From contig JASANG010003360.1 in assembly GCA_030248215.1 (NCBI GenBank), positions 124,001 to 188,000 of the forward strand: DNA of 64,000 nucleotides, written 5' to 3'. Made by a program: the position numbers and the translations under genes. The notes beneath the pieces are model-generated. The model was not told the DNA's origin. It saw nothing but the letters and a program-made list of their open reading frames with translations, and did no database searches. Shown one piece after another: positions 24,180-35,716 of the stretch. The number at the start of each line of letters is the position of its first letter. Position 1 is the stretch's first letter. This DNA comes from Enoplolaimus lenunculus. Taxonomy: Eukaryota > Nematoda > Enoplea > Enoplida > Thoracostomopsidae.

Positions 24180-24406
24180 CTTTGTCTAAAATTAGTCGAT
24201 GTGTAATTTTCTCGATTTTCCATTCCAACATTTGGTTGTTGTCGTTGTTGGTGTTGCCATTGTTGTTGTTGTTGTTGTTTTTGGAGTCTCCTATCGTGAG
24301 AACGTCGCCGCTTTTCGCGAAGAAATTCACGGAACGATCGCCGATCGCGACTTATCTGTTCGCCATTATGATCACTTGATTGGTTGTCTTCATCGCTGGA
24401 CTGGAG
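24180..24406 (-). CDS. Exon 2, charged Arg-rich segment with poly-Gln
   Basis: This exon encodes residues 74-148 plus two bases of codon 149. An acidic start (LQSSDEDNQ) is followed by a strongly basic block (RDRRSFREFLREKRRRSHDR) that could form a helix. A Gln-rich run with six consecutive Gln follows, and then a neutral tail. The acceptor is a strong TGTTTTCAG and the donor is AAAG|GTAATC, leaving phase 2. The AG left over joins the G of exon 3 to make an Arg codon. The CAA repeat is an expandable microsatellite inside coding sequence. A small transposon relic (23925-24104) ends about 75 bases past the donor. Confidence 0.75.
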
Positions 24407-25003
24407 CTGAAAACATTTAACCGTTGTTACAGGAACAAGAAGTTTTCTAACGTAAGCAATTGGGCCATTGCTTTGCAAGAGGGGGCTTAAAGAATAGTTT
24501 GTTTACAACAAACAACCGTATCGTGTTTTAGATTTAAATTGGCACATATGCGTTGTTTCAAACACTTAGCCTCGAATTGTTTGATGGACACAGATTTTGT
24601 TACGAGCCGTAGACAGAAAGAAGCCCAGATGGCTGACCCCCCATGGAACAATTTCCCCCATCCCGGGAAAAATTTTTGGCTTCCTATAGAAAAGTTTCAA
24701 ACTTGCTTGTCAATCATCGCAAACCCTTGTACGCCCATCGTAAAATAATTTTCCAACCCCGACTAGCAAGGTGAACTCGGTTCCTAATTGACCAAAAGCT
24801 GACCAGCCCAAAGTTGTTTGAAGGAGTGGGTCCAAACCAACTAATCTGCCTAGTCTGAACGGCTATCCGTTGCCAAAGTGTAGCGAAACTGCGTACTAGT
24901 AACGATAAAATGATATTGATAAATGCCGAAGGTGAGGCCATACGCAAGTGTCAGTCAACGTCAGATCGATAGGAACTTCAGACCTTTTAACTAAGCAGCT
25001 GAA

Positions 25004-25085
25004 ACAGCAGGCGTGAAATGGTTTCAAACTGTCAAGCTACGGATCCTATAGAGTGAACACTCTATCACTAAACTACGTATCTTGC
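25004..25085 (-). repeat. tRNA-like head of a SINE
   Basis: The minus strand has an A-box-like TAGTTTAGTGATAGAGTGTT and, 33 bases on, a B-box-like AGTTTGAAACC. The arms do not fold into a good cloverleaf. A second head with the same TAGTTTAGTGGCATAACATC start is at 20805-20853 and is abutted by the foldback element. Confidence 0.45.
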
Positions 25086-25542
25086 CATTGCAACTAGTTT
25101 TATTGCCGACTATATATTGAAATGCATGCTGCCGGTAAGCTTATATACGGTCCGTAGCCAAGGGGGGGCAGGGGGAGCTCAGATCCTCTTGAAAATTATA
25201 ATCCCCTAGAAAATTTTTACGCTACAAAAAGATAGAATAGTATAAAAGGGCCGTTGTTTAAGGGTTAAAAAGGCATGCATCGGTGTGAAATGTTAAACTA
25301 TTTCACGTAAACACTTTGGGCACTTTAAGCCACGGAAGGAAGAATTGTAAGCTACGTTCTGATATTTGAATGCAATCTAGTATTAGATTTCAATTCACTA
25401 TCCGGCTCCGGTCCGATATTAAATTATCAGGTTTCTACTTCAGCTCCGTCAGTTTTTGGTATCTGGTTGCACCCTGCTGCGTAGCTAGGAACATCATACG
25501 CTGCTGCATGAAAATAGACCATTCACGTTTCCTTCACTTTAC

Positions 25543-25761
25543 CTGACGTTCTCTCGACCGATACGAGCGTGATCGTTCCCGAAGGGTTCGCCGCGTCTTT
25601 GATGAAGCTCTTTGTCTCCTACCACCGGAACCATTATGGGCTGCCGGATCCGGATCTGATTTGTAATCGACTAAACTCGAATCACCGTCGTCTGCTGGAA
25701 GTTGGCAAGTGATATTTCCGGATGTAGAGGGATTATGCAACGAAATTGTCGAATGTAACAT
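25543..25761 (-). CDS. Exon 1, probable start codon, Arg/Ser-rich N-terminus
   Basis: This exon encodes residues 1-73, starting MLHSTISLHN and ending in an Arg/Ser-rich stretch (RERSRSYRSRERQ). The ATG at 25759-25761 has an in-frame TAG 51 bases upstream, which supports it as the start. That TAG also forms a possible acceptor (CTGTAG, exon edge 25809), so the exon may extend to 25809 and begin with 5' UTR or with coding sequence from an upstream exon. The donor is CAG|GTAAAG, phase 0, and it fits the phase-0 acceptor of exon 2 after a 1.1-kb intron. The RS-like tail resembles phosphorylated basic linkers; no domain is visible. Confidence 0.7.
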
Positions 25762-26390
25762 GCCGGCAGTATACTTAAGTGAATTAGACGTTATTGTTGT
25801 TTTGATAGTCTACAGTAAATTGCATGCATCCTCACAACTGTGTGAAGCACCGATCGCTAGTTAGTAATAGGTTTTCAAACAAAAGAAAATCAACAGCTTG
25901 CGATCTCAAAAACCAAAATCAAATTGTAGGATAATTTCAGGTGACATCGTTGCTTGCTTGCTTAAATTTAATTGGTGCAATTGTGGTATCAAAAACATTT
26001 ATTTGAGGTGAACTGTGGTATTTAACTGCAATTTGTAGTATAATTTCGACTATTCTGCGATTCATTTCATTTCTTAAATTGCTTGCCTTGAATCGAAATT
26101 TTAAAAAAAAATCAAAGGAACATAATCTACATTTTTTAGTTCGCGGTCCTATCTAATTTGGGCACAAAAATTCGCTAATGTACCCACCCGCCGGGAGCCA
26201 AGATTACCGTATCCCAGTTAGTTTTGAAAAAAATTTTAAGTAATAAATGTATATTAGCGGAATAAAAATAACTTTCACTCAACTTGCAAATTGTTCAGGT
26301 CACTGCAACTGTGCGCAGATGCAACCGTTAGCAAGAGCTAAATTGTACAGAACGGTGTATATTTCATATAAAAAGTACTCAAAAAAGACT

Positions 26391-26553
26391 CGTAGCCAGC
26401 TCACCACCTTGCGCGGGGTGACTAAAACTTTTTCAGGAGTGACATACAAGGGTTTTCAACTACTTACAAGCGAGGTTGAACATTTTCTAGGGAGGGGGTG
26501 CCAAATTCTTTTGGGATGGAGCTGAGCACCTGGCTTTCCGCTCGCTATGAGCC
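26391..26553. mobile_element. Family-D element
   Basis: CGTAGCCAGCTCACCACCTT at the left, then TTTTCAGGAGTGACATACAA and CTCGCTATGAGCCCG at the right. Confidence 0.65.
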
Positions 26554-26843
26554 CGAACCGTAATAGCTTGAGTCAAATTTTAAAGTGCGGTACAACTATT
26601 TCATATAAGAAAGTATACTCAAAACAGCGCATGTGAAAACAACTAACAATCATTCTTGTAGGAAAAAAGACGAAAAACAAGTAGAAAATATAAAAAACAA
26701 AGAGATGCCGATTTTGTTCACAGACCTCGCACTCAGACAAATCTTGGAACTTGAAATTGGAAAAAAATCACATTTTGCAATATTCGCCACAATTTAGCGT
26801 TTGCAACTTGCAAATATTCCTTGTAAAAAAATTTGCAAATATG

Positions 26844-27013
26844 CGAGCCCGTAGCCAAGGGGGTGGGCAGATGGGGCTGGTTGAGCACCCCTTGAAATTT
26901 TTTTACCCCTTCGAGAGACTGTTCAATCTTGCTTATAACTCATTGAAAACCCTTGAATGCCCCTACTGGATAATTTTAACCCCCCCTAGCAAGGTGAGCT
27001 GGGTACGAGCCTG
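26844..27013. mobile_element. Family-D element, 8-bp duplication
   Basis: CGAGCCCGTAGCCAAGGGGG to GAGCTGGGTACGAGCCTG, inverted relative to the neighbour at 26391. The flanks CAAATATG and TAAATATG differ by one base. Confidence 0.75.
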
Positions 27014-27448
27014 TAAATATGTAGACAAATTAACTACGAATATGGTCGGACTCGTTGGTACCAACTAGAGATAGTCATTTGAATTGTGATTTGTTCAAGG
27101 ACTTTTTTTATATTGCGAATGCTTCTATTTCTATCTTACTCTATTTCCAATTGGCTGGGTCCGTTATTAAGGCTCTAAGCAATGATTTGACTGCAACATA
27201 TTACAGCCAAATATAAGAATTTCGAAAACTTAATTCTCTTACAATAATGTACCTTTGCTATTTCGTGCCCACGTGGCTTTTAATACTCAAGAACAGTCCA
27301 ATTTGTATTTTTTGGCATATTTGAGTTTGCCATAATCTCGCCTGATCATTCCCCAACCAAATTTTAATATTTGATCAATTCAACTTTTGACGTCCCGAAA
27401 ATCCGACGAGCATACGTAATAACGGTTTTCGCGTTAAAAAAAGAATAA

Positions 27449-27716
27449 GGTCAATGTTACTTTTGAGGGTCGTAACAGTCAATTCAGCGTATTCCTAAGC
27501 CTAAGCCTAAGCGTTACATAAGCGTATTCCTAAGCCTAAGCCTAAGCCTAAGCGTTACAAAAGCGTATTCCTAAGCCTAAGCCTAAGCCTAAGCGTTACA
27601 AAAGCGTATTCCTAAGCCTAAGCCTAAGCGTAACCAAAAAAATGTAGTCTAGACTGTAAACCTACTCTTTTACAGACCCACCAGAAAACAGGACGGCCGT
27701 AAAAGTAACATGGGCC
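27449..27716. mobile_element. Family-A element with four hexamer blocks
   Basis: GTCAATGTTACTTTTGAGGG to AAAAGTAACATGGGCC. The core has GCGTATTCCTAAGCCTAAGC repeated four times, joined by GTTACAAAA-like spacers. Confidence 0.8.
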
Positions 27717-27860
27717 AAGAGCAGTGTGAATAAACCATCAAATGTGTTAACAATAAGTCCTTAACACAAATAACGGTTTATGTTATCTGCAAGCTTAATT
27801 GCAGCGCAAGTAAGCACGAAAAGATAAACTAAAAATGAAACTACACATATGACTGCTGTA

Positions 27861-28039
27861 CAAGCCCGTAGCCAGCCAGCTCACCTTGCTAGGGGGGCCT
27901 AAAAATTTTCAGGAGGGGGCATACAAGATTTTTCGTTGACTTACAAGTAAGGTTGAAAATTTTCTAGGGACGCCAAAATTTTTCCAAAAAAAGCTAAACC
28001 CCTTTGCCGCCCATCCCACTCCCATTAGCTACGCGCCCG
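27861..28039. mobile_element. Family-D element
   Basis: Left CAAGCCCGTAGCCAGCC, right TTAGCTACGCGCCCG. The flanks CTGCTGTA and TGGCTGTA match at six of eight positions. Confidence 0.65.
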
Positions 28040-28162
28040 TGGCTGTAGTAGAGTCTGCCATACGGCAACAGGTTTAGGAAAACGGACAAAATCAGGCAAA
28101 CACAAGAGAAAAGGACGGGACTCAAGAGTATGTTTTCTATTACTATAATACCTAATCCTACG

Positions 28163-28324
28163 AGATGTTACTTTTAGAGTCGGACCGTTTTCCAAAAAGA
28201 GTATGCTTAGACTTTAGGCTTAGACTTTGGCTTAGTGTTAGTGTATATTCCGATACGCTGAAGCTTGGATTAGGGTATATAATAGGAATAAGTTTAAGTA
28301 ACGGCCTAAAAATTAACATTGGCC
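28163..28324. mobile_element. Family-A/B-like element with perfect 8-bp duplication
   Basis: AGATGTTACTTTTAGAGTCG to TTAACATTGGCC, flanked by ATCCTACG on both sides. The TTAGGC core is degraded. Confidence 0.75.
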
Positions 28325-29083
28325 ATCCTACGCTATTGTTAACGCTAGTCGATATATTATTAATCTTTAAAGTTTACACAGACTAAAATAATGAACACAC
28401 GTTTACTAGGACAAGGGCCCATATTCTCCAATGCATATAGCACCCATTACCAGTTAGTGATAGGTTTTGCAAACTAACGAACTGGTGCAATTACAGATCT
28501 CAAAATTTGTACAGTAGCAGAGAAAATCGAAAGCAATAAATGTGCTGAATTTCAAAACTCACTATTCCCCACTCCAAAAGTTACAAAGCCTATCACCAAC
28601 TGGTAATACGTGCTGCACACATTTGAGAATACGAGCTTAGCTTTTAAAATTTCAAAAGTGGAGTATTAATTTCGCTGTTTTAGCCTGTTTCTAATAGTAC
28701 TACAGCCCTGTCTACGACAATATTGGAATTATTTCTAACCTGTTCGCAGTCTGATTTGCCCAAAACTTGGAAGAAACCAGAAAAATTCCCTTCCTTAGCT
28801 TGAAAGGGCGATAGAACATTTGAAAATTGATTCAGGTGTGAATCGCTTTTACGGCTGCGCGTTGGCCTCTGCTATGTTAAGCATCCCTTTAAGTAGGATA
28901 ATCAGACCAAAAACCAAAAAATTCTGCCACAAAGAAAAATATTATAGGCTCTTGTAGTGTTCCCTCCGCATTTAACGTCAAGGCTCAGACTTGCGCTTTT
29001 AGGCTTAGGTAAAGGTTTACGCAACGGTTTAGGCTTAGGCTTAAGCTTATAGATGAACGTTTTCCGAAACTTAACCCTAAGCC

Positions 29084-29290
29084 TAAGCCTGAATTTTAAC
29101 GTTGAATTTGGGGGAAGTCTACAAGTGCTAGACATATTCAGTTAAACTTAAGCCTAAGCCTGAATCTTAACGTTGAATTTGGGGAAAGTCTACAAGTGCT
29201 AGACATATTCAGTTAAACTTAAGCCTAAGCCTAAGCCTGAATCTTAACGTTGAATTTGGGGGAAGTCTACAAGTGCTAGACATATTCAGT
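29084..29290. repeat. 71-bp tandem repeat, three copies, length changed by one TTAGGC unit
   Basis: GTTGAATTTGGGG recurs at 29101, 29172 and 29249, so the periods are 71 and 77. The six-base difference is exactly one extra CCTAAG in the linker. The copies otherwise differ by one or two bases. Confidence 0.9.
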
Positions 29291-30404
29291 TGTTTTCAAA
29301 CCAATCTTGAGATAAACAAACTACTTAACGTTGACGTGGTTCAGTGGTGGATCAAGGATTTTCAAGTCGAAAAGGATACTTTTTGTCTTCCGAAACTTTA
29401 AAGTTTCAAACCGAGTGATTTTTGCAAATTTTTCGACATTTAAGTTTGACCAATTTCACCGAAGATGCAAAGCTTTCCAATTCTGGGTTACAACCCCGCA
29501 GTAGTTTTTCTTGGCTAGAAAACACATTTTAAGGTTCAGCCGTATCGTTTGAATTGGCAATTTTTCAACACTGAACGGCCAGAGTGGGGGGCGCGAGCAC
29601 ATCCCGTAACCCCCGGGATTCACCACTGTCGTATTCGCGGAAAAAATCATATCTCTTTAGTGATGAGAACAGACAGTAGCAATAGAATAGTTTTTTTTGA
29701 AGAAAACATACATCAATTGCACACGTGCACTTTTTCTATATTCGCAATAGATACGAACGGTACACGCTGCAACCGCGGTGTTTGTCCAGTGTCGGATCCG
29801 AAATTTCTTACGGGTCGCGTGTCAACAGTTGAATCCACACTAGCGAAACCAGCAAGGATCCAGACGAAGTTTGAGTACTAAATCTTAATTCCAAAATTTT
29901 GGGTCGCCAAATGTTTGCCGGGGCGTGAGCGTGGGTGGCCCATGGCCCTCGGACCGGCGAATGTCTTTGTGTTACAAATTACCAAAAAATTGCAACAAAA
30001 ATAACAACGAAAACAACAACAAAAACAAACTGCAATTTTTGCAATATATTTTGTTTTAAGAAACATAAAAAAACTGTCGAATTTTACAATACTGTTGTAG
30101 TGCATAGACAAAATGAATTTTGCGGTTTCGAACAGAAAGTCGCTGAGTGCAATACTTGTAGCAGTTGCAGCTCCTGTATAAGTTGCAATAAACTCGTTAT
30201 CACGCCAATAAGATGGTTGTATGCACTACCGGATCCAAACGATGCGAGGGGGCGTGCGAACTTCCTTGTGCGAAAATTTTTTGTGATAAAATGGTACGAA
30301 GGTCACTACGTCACAATGTTTTCATTGAGAAAATTGCCATGTATGGTATACAGTAAAAATTGTGTTTCATAACATTTAACAATCAGGCCGCCTCATCAGA
30401 AACT

Positions 30405-30592
30405 TCTAGATCCGCTGTTGGTTGCAGTATAGACGAGGCTTAGGCTTAGGCTCTAGATCCGCTGTTGGTTGCAGTATAGACGAGGCTTAGGCTTAGGCTC
30501 TAGATCCGCTGTTGGTTGCAGTATAGACGAGGCTTAGGCTTAGGCTCTAGATCCGCTGTTGGTTGCAGTATAGACGAGGCTTAAGCTTAGGC
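30405..30592. repeat. 47-bp tandem repeat, four copies, with TTAGGC tail
   Basis: Starts are at 30405, 30452, 30499 and 30546. Each copy has TCTAGATCCGCTGTTGGTTG, CAGTATAGACGAGGC and two TTAGGC units. The first three are identical; the fourth has a TTAAGC variant. The low divergence means a recent expansion. Confidence 0.95.
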
Positions 30593-30699
30593 TTAATCCT
30601 TGGCGTGTAATCAGTTATAGAAATCGATGAGATATCAAAGTGATCAGGTTTCAGGAGGCGAGTTGCGGTGAATTCGTCACAGAAAAAAGTGCTTGCAAT

Positions 30700-30857
30700 C
30701 AGGGTCAGAGCAGCCACCCCCCATGCCCCCAATTGGGGGCGCACTTTAAAAAAGGGGTCCAATAAGAATTTAAACTAACAATTTGAAAATCAGTTGACCA
30801 TCTTAAGGGGTCCACACCCCGTAATTTTGGGGGCGCAAACCCTAGCCTGCGTCGGCA
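30700..30857. mobile_element. Family-I element (CAGGGTCAGAGCAGCC end)
   Basis: CAGGGTCAGAGCAGCCACCC at the left with CCCATGCCCCCAATTGGGGG. The complement of GGGGTCCACACCCCGTAATT and CGTCGGCACTG closes it. Relatives: 56478-56632 and 59069-59242. Confidence 0.5.
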
Positions 30858-31921
30858 CTGTTTGCAATGTGGTCAGCTATCCGAGACCTCAATGTTGGAA
30901 CTATACGGTTGTTTGCCGATTTCATTCAACGTACTTCGTATGCAATTTTACACGATCAAACAATCAATGTACGCAAACATCTATTGGGAGCGAATCCAGA
31001 AAATATTTAAGTGGTACACAGGTTAAGATACACGGTACATACCGGATAAAGGTGCAAAAAAATATTGGAATATAGCGATTGAAGTTTGCAAAGCTGCCCC
31101 GCTAAAATAATACGAACGGGGGTTCACGGACACTCAACGAAACCTCCCCCTGCTTAAGCTTAGGGTACTCGGCTGCATTTGCTCGCTTCAGTAGATTGCT
31201 TTTGGGCTGACCGAAGTTATTTTTCCCGGAATGTGCATGCATTTCGATATGGTTGCACTGCGAATATACGGATCCTCGTGATTCCCCGTGTTGTCGGCTT
31301 TCGGACATCCCTCCCCCAGTCACAGGTCATCCTACTGGGCGCTGCCAGACAATTTTTCGACCATAACTCGAAAGTTGCCGATGATTGGCGGCGTTCAAAA
31401 CTTTTAGACTTATAGAGTTGAAAGATGACACAATATTAATAATTTCTCGTGAATAATTGAACATGTTGAAAATCACCAAATTTAAACTTATAACTGATCG
31501 CAAATTCGTTGTTATATTTAAAATTGAAATAATCTCAACGCAGAAAATCTTAAAAAAATGCAAAAAGAATAAAAAAATGATAAACTTTTGGACGTTAAAC
31601 GTTTTTTGGTCTCATCCACACCATAAACCAGGCTGGGTTGCGCCAGATTTCTGGTTTAAAGGCGCGCACCCACAGCAACAACTGTTCGTCCAACTGCACC
31701 TGTTTCACCATCAGGCGCATAAAACAGACACCGCCTAGACACAGAATATAAAAAAATTGCTCGAATAGAGAAAAAACTTTATTGCAACATATCAAATATA
31801 AAAACACTCGATTAAGATATATTACATAAAAATCAGATCCCAAAGCACACACTAGTACAGTTTAAATAGATTGAACGCCGACCTACAAGATAAATATTTT
31901 AAATTTTGAAGACAATTATTA

Positions 31922-32360
31922 GGGTTGCGCTATACTTGACGTCCGGCACCGTCCATCACCGTGCGTCACCCGTACGGCGTCGTCCGCCACCCGTAAGGCG
32001 CCGTCCGTCACCCGTAATGCGCCGTTCGCCACCCGTAAGGCGCCGTCCGTCACCCGTAAGGCGCCGTTCGCCACCCGTAAGGCGCCGTCCGTCACCCGTA
32101 AGGCGCCGTTCGCCACCCGTAAGGCGCCGTCCGTCACCCGTAAGGCGCCGTTCGCCACCCGTAAGGCGCCGACCGTCACGGTCCGTCACCATACGTTGTC
32201 GTCCGTGAGTTATTTGCGTACGATGCAGCACGGTGACGGACAGCGCCGTACGGGTGACGGACGGCGGCCGTACGGGTGACGGACGGTGCCGGAGGATACT
32301 GAGAGAGTGACGGACGACGCCAGACGACGGCGCACATCGAAAAAAGTACAGGGCATCCCT
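31922..32360. mobile_element. Harbinger-like non-autonomous element carrying a GC-rich minisatellite (family G)
   Basis: The ends are GGGTTGCGCTATACTT on the left and the complement of AAGTACAGGGCATCCC on the right, a 16-base imperfect inverted repeat. TTA lies on both sides (31919-31921 and 32361-32363). The interior is CG-rich, unlike the surroundings, and carries a 21-bp array plus GTGACGGAC repeats. No transposase. Confidence 0.7.
31962..32170. repeat. 21-bp minisatellite in alternating two-type pattern
   Basis: About ten monomers of the form CGTCCGTCACCCGTAAGGCG+C and CGTTCGCCACCCGTAAGGCG+C alternate strictly over most of the array, so the true unit is a 42-base dimer. Because 21 is a multiple of three, long ORFs appear on both strands (31906-32208 and 31919-32231); these are by-products of the repeat. 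Confidence 0.9.
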
Positions 32361-32518
32361 TAGAGGGACGTAGCCAGCATTTCATTTCACAATTTATTTA
32401 TTTGGCATGCGAAAATTTTATGCAAGTTAAAATCCCAAAAATAATTATAAAAATTGACAAAAGCTGATATTTCGTGTACTTTTGGATTTTCAATTGTATT
32501 TTCTAACAACGGTTTTGT

Positions 32519-32961
32519 GTACTGTAGTGACCTGAATAAGACGGGAAGGTAATAAAAGGTGGTCCCCATTTTGAGTCCCAATCAATAGTAGTTCGTACGC
32601 CTAATGAGAGTCCGTAAGCGGTTAGAGTTCGAAATCATAACTAAAGTCCATAAATGTCAATTGCCCCTAATTTTAGTGCAAAATAACTCCAGGACCCAAT
32701 GAGTTCAAAGCTTTAAGGCATACTTAAGTTCTGAAAGTTCATTCTTAAGTATAACCTTGCATTATCGCTCAAGCTTTTGATACAAGGCAATTAAACGTTT
32801 AATGCAACGGATAGTTGCAATAACGGAAATATATCAGTAACGAATGGTGGCAGACGGCGGTTTGAAAATAAGTAACAATCCGTAACCGGATAACAGCGGG
32901 TGTCCTTCTCAGAGGCCAAATAAATATCAGTTCCCCCTCTTATTCGGGTCAATACAGTAAG
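32519..32961. mobile_element. Family-L element with TACTGTAGTG ends
   Basis: The left end is GTACTGTAGTGACCTGAATA and the complemented right end is TTACTGTATTGACCCGAATA. A 39-base echo of the right end follows (32962-33000). The interior contains ACCTTGCATTATCGCTCAAG, also found in the copy at the right window edge. Confidence 0.7.
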
Positions 32962-34179
32962 CACTAAATATCAGTTCCCTCTTGGTCACTACAGTAAGTA
33001 CTTTGTAATTTTGGTAGCAAAATCAACCTTTGCACTATAGACAATGAATTTTTAGAGTTTTCTAACATAGTAAACTTGTAATGTTTAAATATTATATAAA
33101 TTAGCTACATTAACAAACTGCTAAAATATTATAACCTTGCATTACTGAGTCAACCCGGTCTCGATCTTCAAAAAGTAAAAATTGAATCGGTGAAACTCAG
33201 TCTACTATTATAAACGGCACGGCGCAATTGTAAAGCCTTTGAACGCCGAAAACGAATATATTTTTTCGCTTACAACGCCCCATTCACATTAATCAACGTA
33301 TAAAACTACTTATAAATTGCGTACATGAACAGCACAACGCGCTATCATCACGTATCAGCGTTACATTCTCTAATTTTAGGCGACACAGTTACAAAAAAAC
33401 TAAATTTTTCAAAGTTTTAAACATTTTGAGACTAAAGACAGAATTGAAAAAAATGGAAATTAAAAAGCTGTTACGTACGAGTAGACGAAAATATAAAACA
33501 AAATTTTTGACAACACCCAGTGTCGGAATACTTTGTAGATGCGTTTGGGAGCGTAATACCGTATGCAGGATTTGCCCCGTGTGGGTTACGGCGCTGTACT
33601 TTTGGTAATGTACGGTGCCGTCCGTCACTGTCGGTGCCGTCCGACGACATCCGTCAACGTCCGACGCCGGCCGTTCCTTTCCGACAGGTGCGCCAGACGA
33701 CACCGCACAATAGGTCTACGATATCCTTCAGGAAGGATATCGTATAACTTTACGAGACCCTGATATCGTCTGCCAAGTTGCTTAAAATCACTGAGGCCCT
33801 GTGACGGCTGTAGACGTCCTGATATCATTAATACACATCCGAAAGCCATAACGATTTACGGTCTGCTACAGGTTCGATGTTTTCAGAGAGCAACCGATTG
33901 GAATGACCAGAATCAGGTGTCTAATTATTTCATGCGCAGTTAACCATTCGTTGACTAAATTCGTTATGGGGCCTAAGGTCGAAGGTCCCTCGAGATGTGA
34001 AGGGTTCCATCTTCGGCTCTGCTTAAAAGTAAACTATGTATCGGCAGTAAGGTTGAACGGTCAAATGAAACAACTTCTATGTCGATATAATCTGTATTCG
34101 ATTACAATAGGAACCAGACAAATTTATTTCAAATCAACGTGAAAAATTAATCAGATTTCAATTCAATGGTTCGAAAGTT

Positions 34180-34369
34180 TTAGACCCATGTAAACATCAG
34201 AGGCGGAACGTGTTTTTGCGGGACTGCAATAGAGTAAATTTAAGCTTTATTTTTTGTTAAGGCTTACGCTTAGCTGTAAGCTCATTGTTACGTTTATGCT
34301 TAGACGTAGGGCAGCATAGGCTTAGGAATATGCTTATGCTACTGTTACGGCCGTGTTCCATACATTGGT
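34180..34369. mobile_element. Family-B element, perfect 8-bp duplication
   Basis: TTAGACCCATGTAAACATCA to GTTCCATACATTGGT, flanked by CGAAAGTT on both sides. Confidence 0.82.
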
Positions 34370-34614
34370 CGAAAGTTACAAGACCTATTCACCAAGCGTA
34401 AAACAACGATTGCTTCGTGCTTGGCACTTACACTTAATAGCTTCCGTGGTAGCAATATGCAATCGTAAACGAAAACTTTTAAAGTGTAAAAAAATCAAAC
34501 TTTAAGTAGTGTTGTAGTAAACAAACTTAAATAATTTCAACTCTTAATAAATATTAATTAGATGCACAACGCTTGAAGATAGAAAAAAATTGAAAACTAC
34601 AAAAACAACGCCGC

Positions 34615-34866
34615 AAATTCCAGTGAGTTGATTTTAACTCTAGAATGAGTTGAATCACGCAGTCCCGATTTAGGGCAAACAGAACTGTTAATTCTGGGTT
34701 GATTCCAACTCTCATTCTGATGTTTATTTAATCAACTCCGCCGTAATCAACTCAAGTTCGAGTGAAAATGAGCTCAACTCAAAGTGAGTTAAAGTTTACG
34801 GTTATTAACACAGAAATAACTAAACTTCGTCTGAGTTGATTAATTAACTCATTGGAATTTACAGTG
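34615..34866. mobile_element. Family-C element (palindromic MITE), copy 1
   Basis: Long self-complementary element built on GAGTTGATT and AACTCAGACTGAGT words. Its terminus is CACTGTAAATTTCAGTGAG or similar. The flanks AACGCCGC and AACGCCTC give an 8-base duplication with one mismatch. Confidence 0.75.
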
Positions 34867-35100
34867 AACGCCTCAAATATGAAAAGTCAAGACGATGTGG
34901 ATGCGGCTGCCCAGTGGACAATCACGTATCTTCATTCTATGAGCAAAAGAATGTTTGGCTACTGTTAAAGATGGCCCATGTAAAAATCACGGGCGGAGAG
35001 TTTTTCTGTGAGACTGCAATAGAGTAAGCTTAAGCTTTATAATAACCTTTTTGCTTGGTTTAGGCTTAGGCTTAGGCTTCGGCTTCACAAACCCGAAGTG

Positions 35101-35400
35101 ACATAAGAAACCAATAAAACAAGTCAATATAAATATAGTAACAATACAAAAACGACAATTATAAGTTTGTCCAAAACCGTGAAACGTAGCGCATTCGCAT
35201 GCAGATAAGGGGTGCGGCCCGAGGCCGAGCCCACAGAAAAATTAACGCCTGTCCTAGAAAAGTTTTAGCCCAGGTAATAAGCTTGTTATTTCAATGACAT
35301 GTCCCTCCTTATATTATCAAATTACATGATAAAACAAGTCAACATAAATATAATAGCAATAAAAACTGCAATTATAAGTTGGTCCAAAACCGTAAAATAA
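35101..35400. repeat. Direct repeat of about 80 bases, spaced by about 220
   Basis: AAAACAAGTCAATATAAATA...CAATTATAAGTTTGTCCAAA (35117-35180) recurs as AAAACAAGTCAACATAAATA...CAATTATAAGTTGGTCCAAA (35332-35390). Each copy is followed by a decayed family-D end, so this is a duplicated transposon neighbourhood. Confidence 0.75.
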
Positions 35401-35716
35401 AGGACTCGTAACCATAGGCGTGAACAGGAATGGATCCGAGCTTCTAGAAAAATTAAAGCCCTCCTAGAAAAGCGTTAGGCCCCTGATAAACTTTTTTTGA
35501 CTTTTGGCCCATTAACAAGTTTAAGCTGGCTACAGGCCTGTAAAGGTAACATGATATATCACATCGCCACGCCCTTTTGCAAGAAATCAAACAACAACAA
35601 CTGGTCAGTATTACTACCTGGGGCTGTATCGTGTCATATGCCGTTCATATTTACTTTTACAAAAACTCTCGAAAGTTTAAAAATAAAGATTTAATGGACA
35701 CTTTGATTTGCCAAAT

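Larger units (their letters stand above)
1..25761 (-). other. Eight-exon protein-coding gene, 3' end beyond window
   Basis: I joined eight minus-strand segments by their GT-AG sites: 25543-25761, 24180-24406, 18323-18441, 16004-16165, 15464-15540, 13648-13998, 12992-13240 and 1-3948. The phases at the junctions are 0, 2, 1, 1, 0, 0 and 0, and every donor matches its acceptor, which is strong evidence for one transcript. The partial product is 1784 residues. Residues 1-270 are rich in Arg, Ser and Asp/Glu with a poly-Gln run. Residues 269-1784 are rich in Ser, Thr, Pro and Gln with no hydrophobic segment, so the visible part looks cytosolic or nuclear and disordered. Any folded domain must lie past the left edge. 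I do not recognise the family. A long disordered N-terminus ahead of a folded C-terminus is common in cytoskeletal scaffolds, but that is only an analogy. Introns are 0.4 to 9.0 kb and full of repeats. Confidence 0.78.

Noticed and set aside
31906-32231. Arg/Pro/Ser-repeat ORFs
   Set aside because: Product of the 21-bp minisatellite, open in several frames at once.
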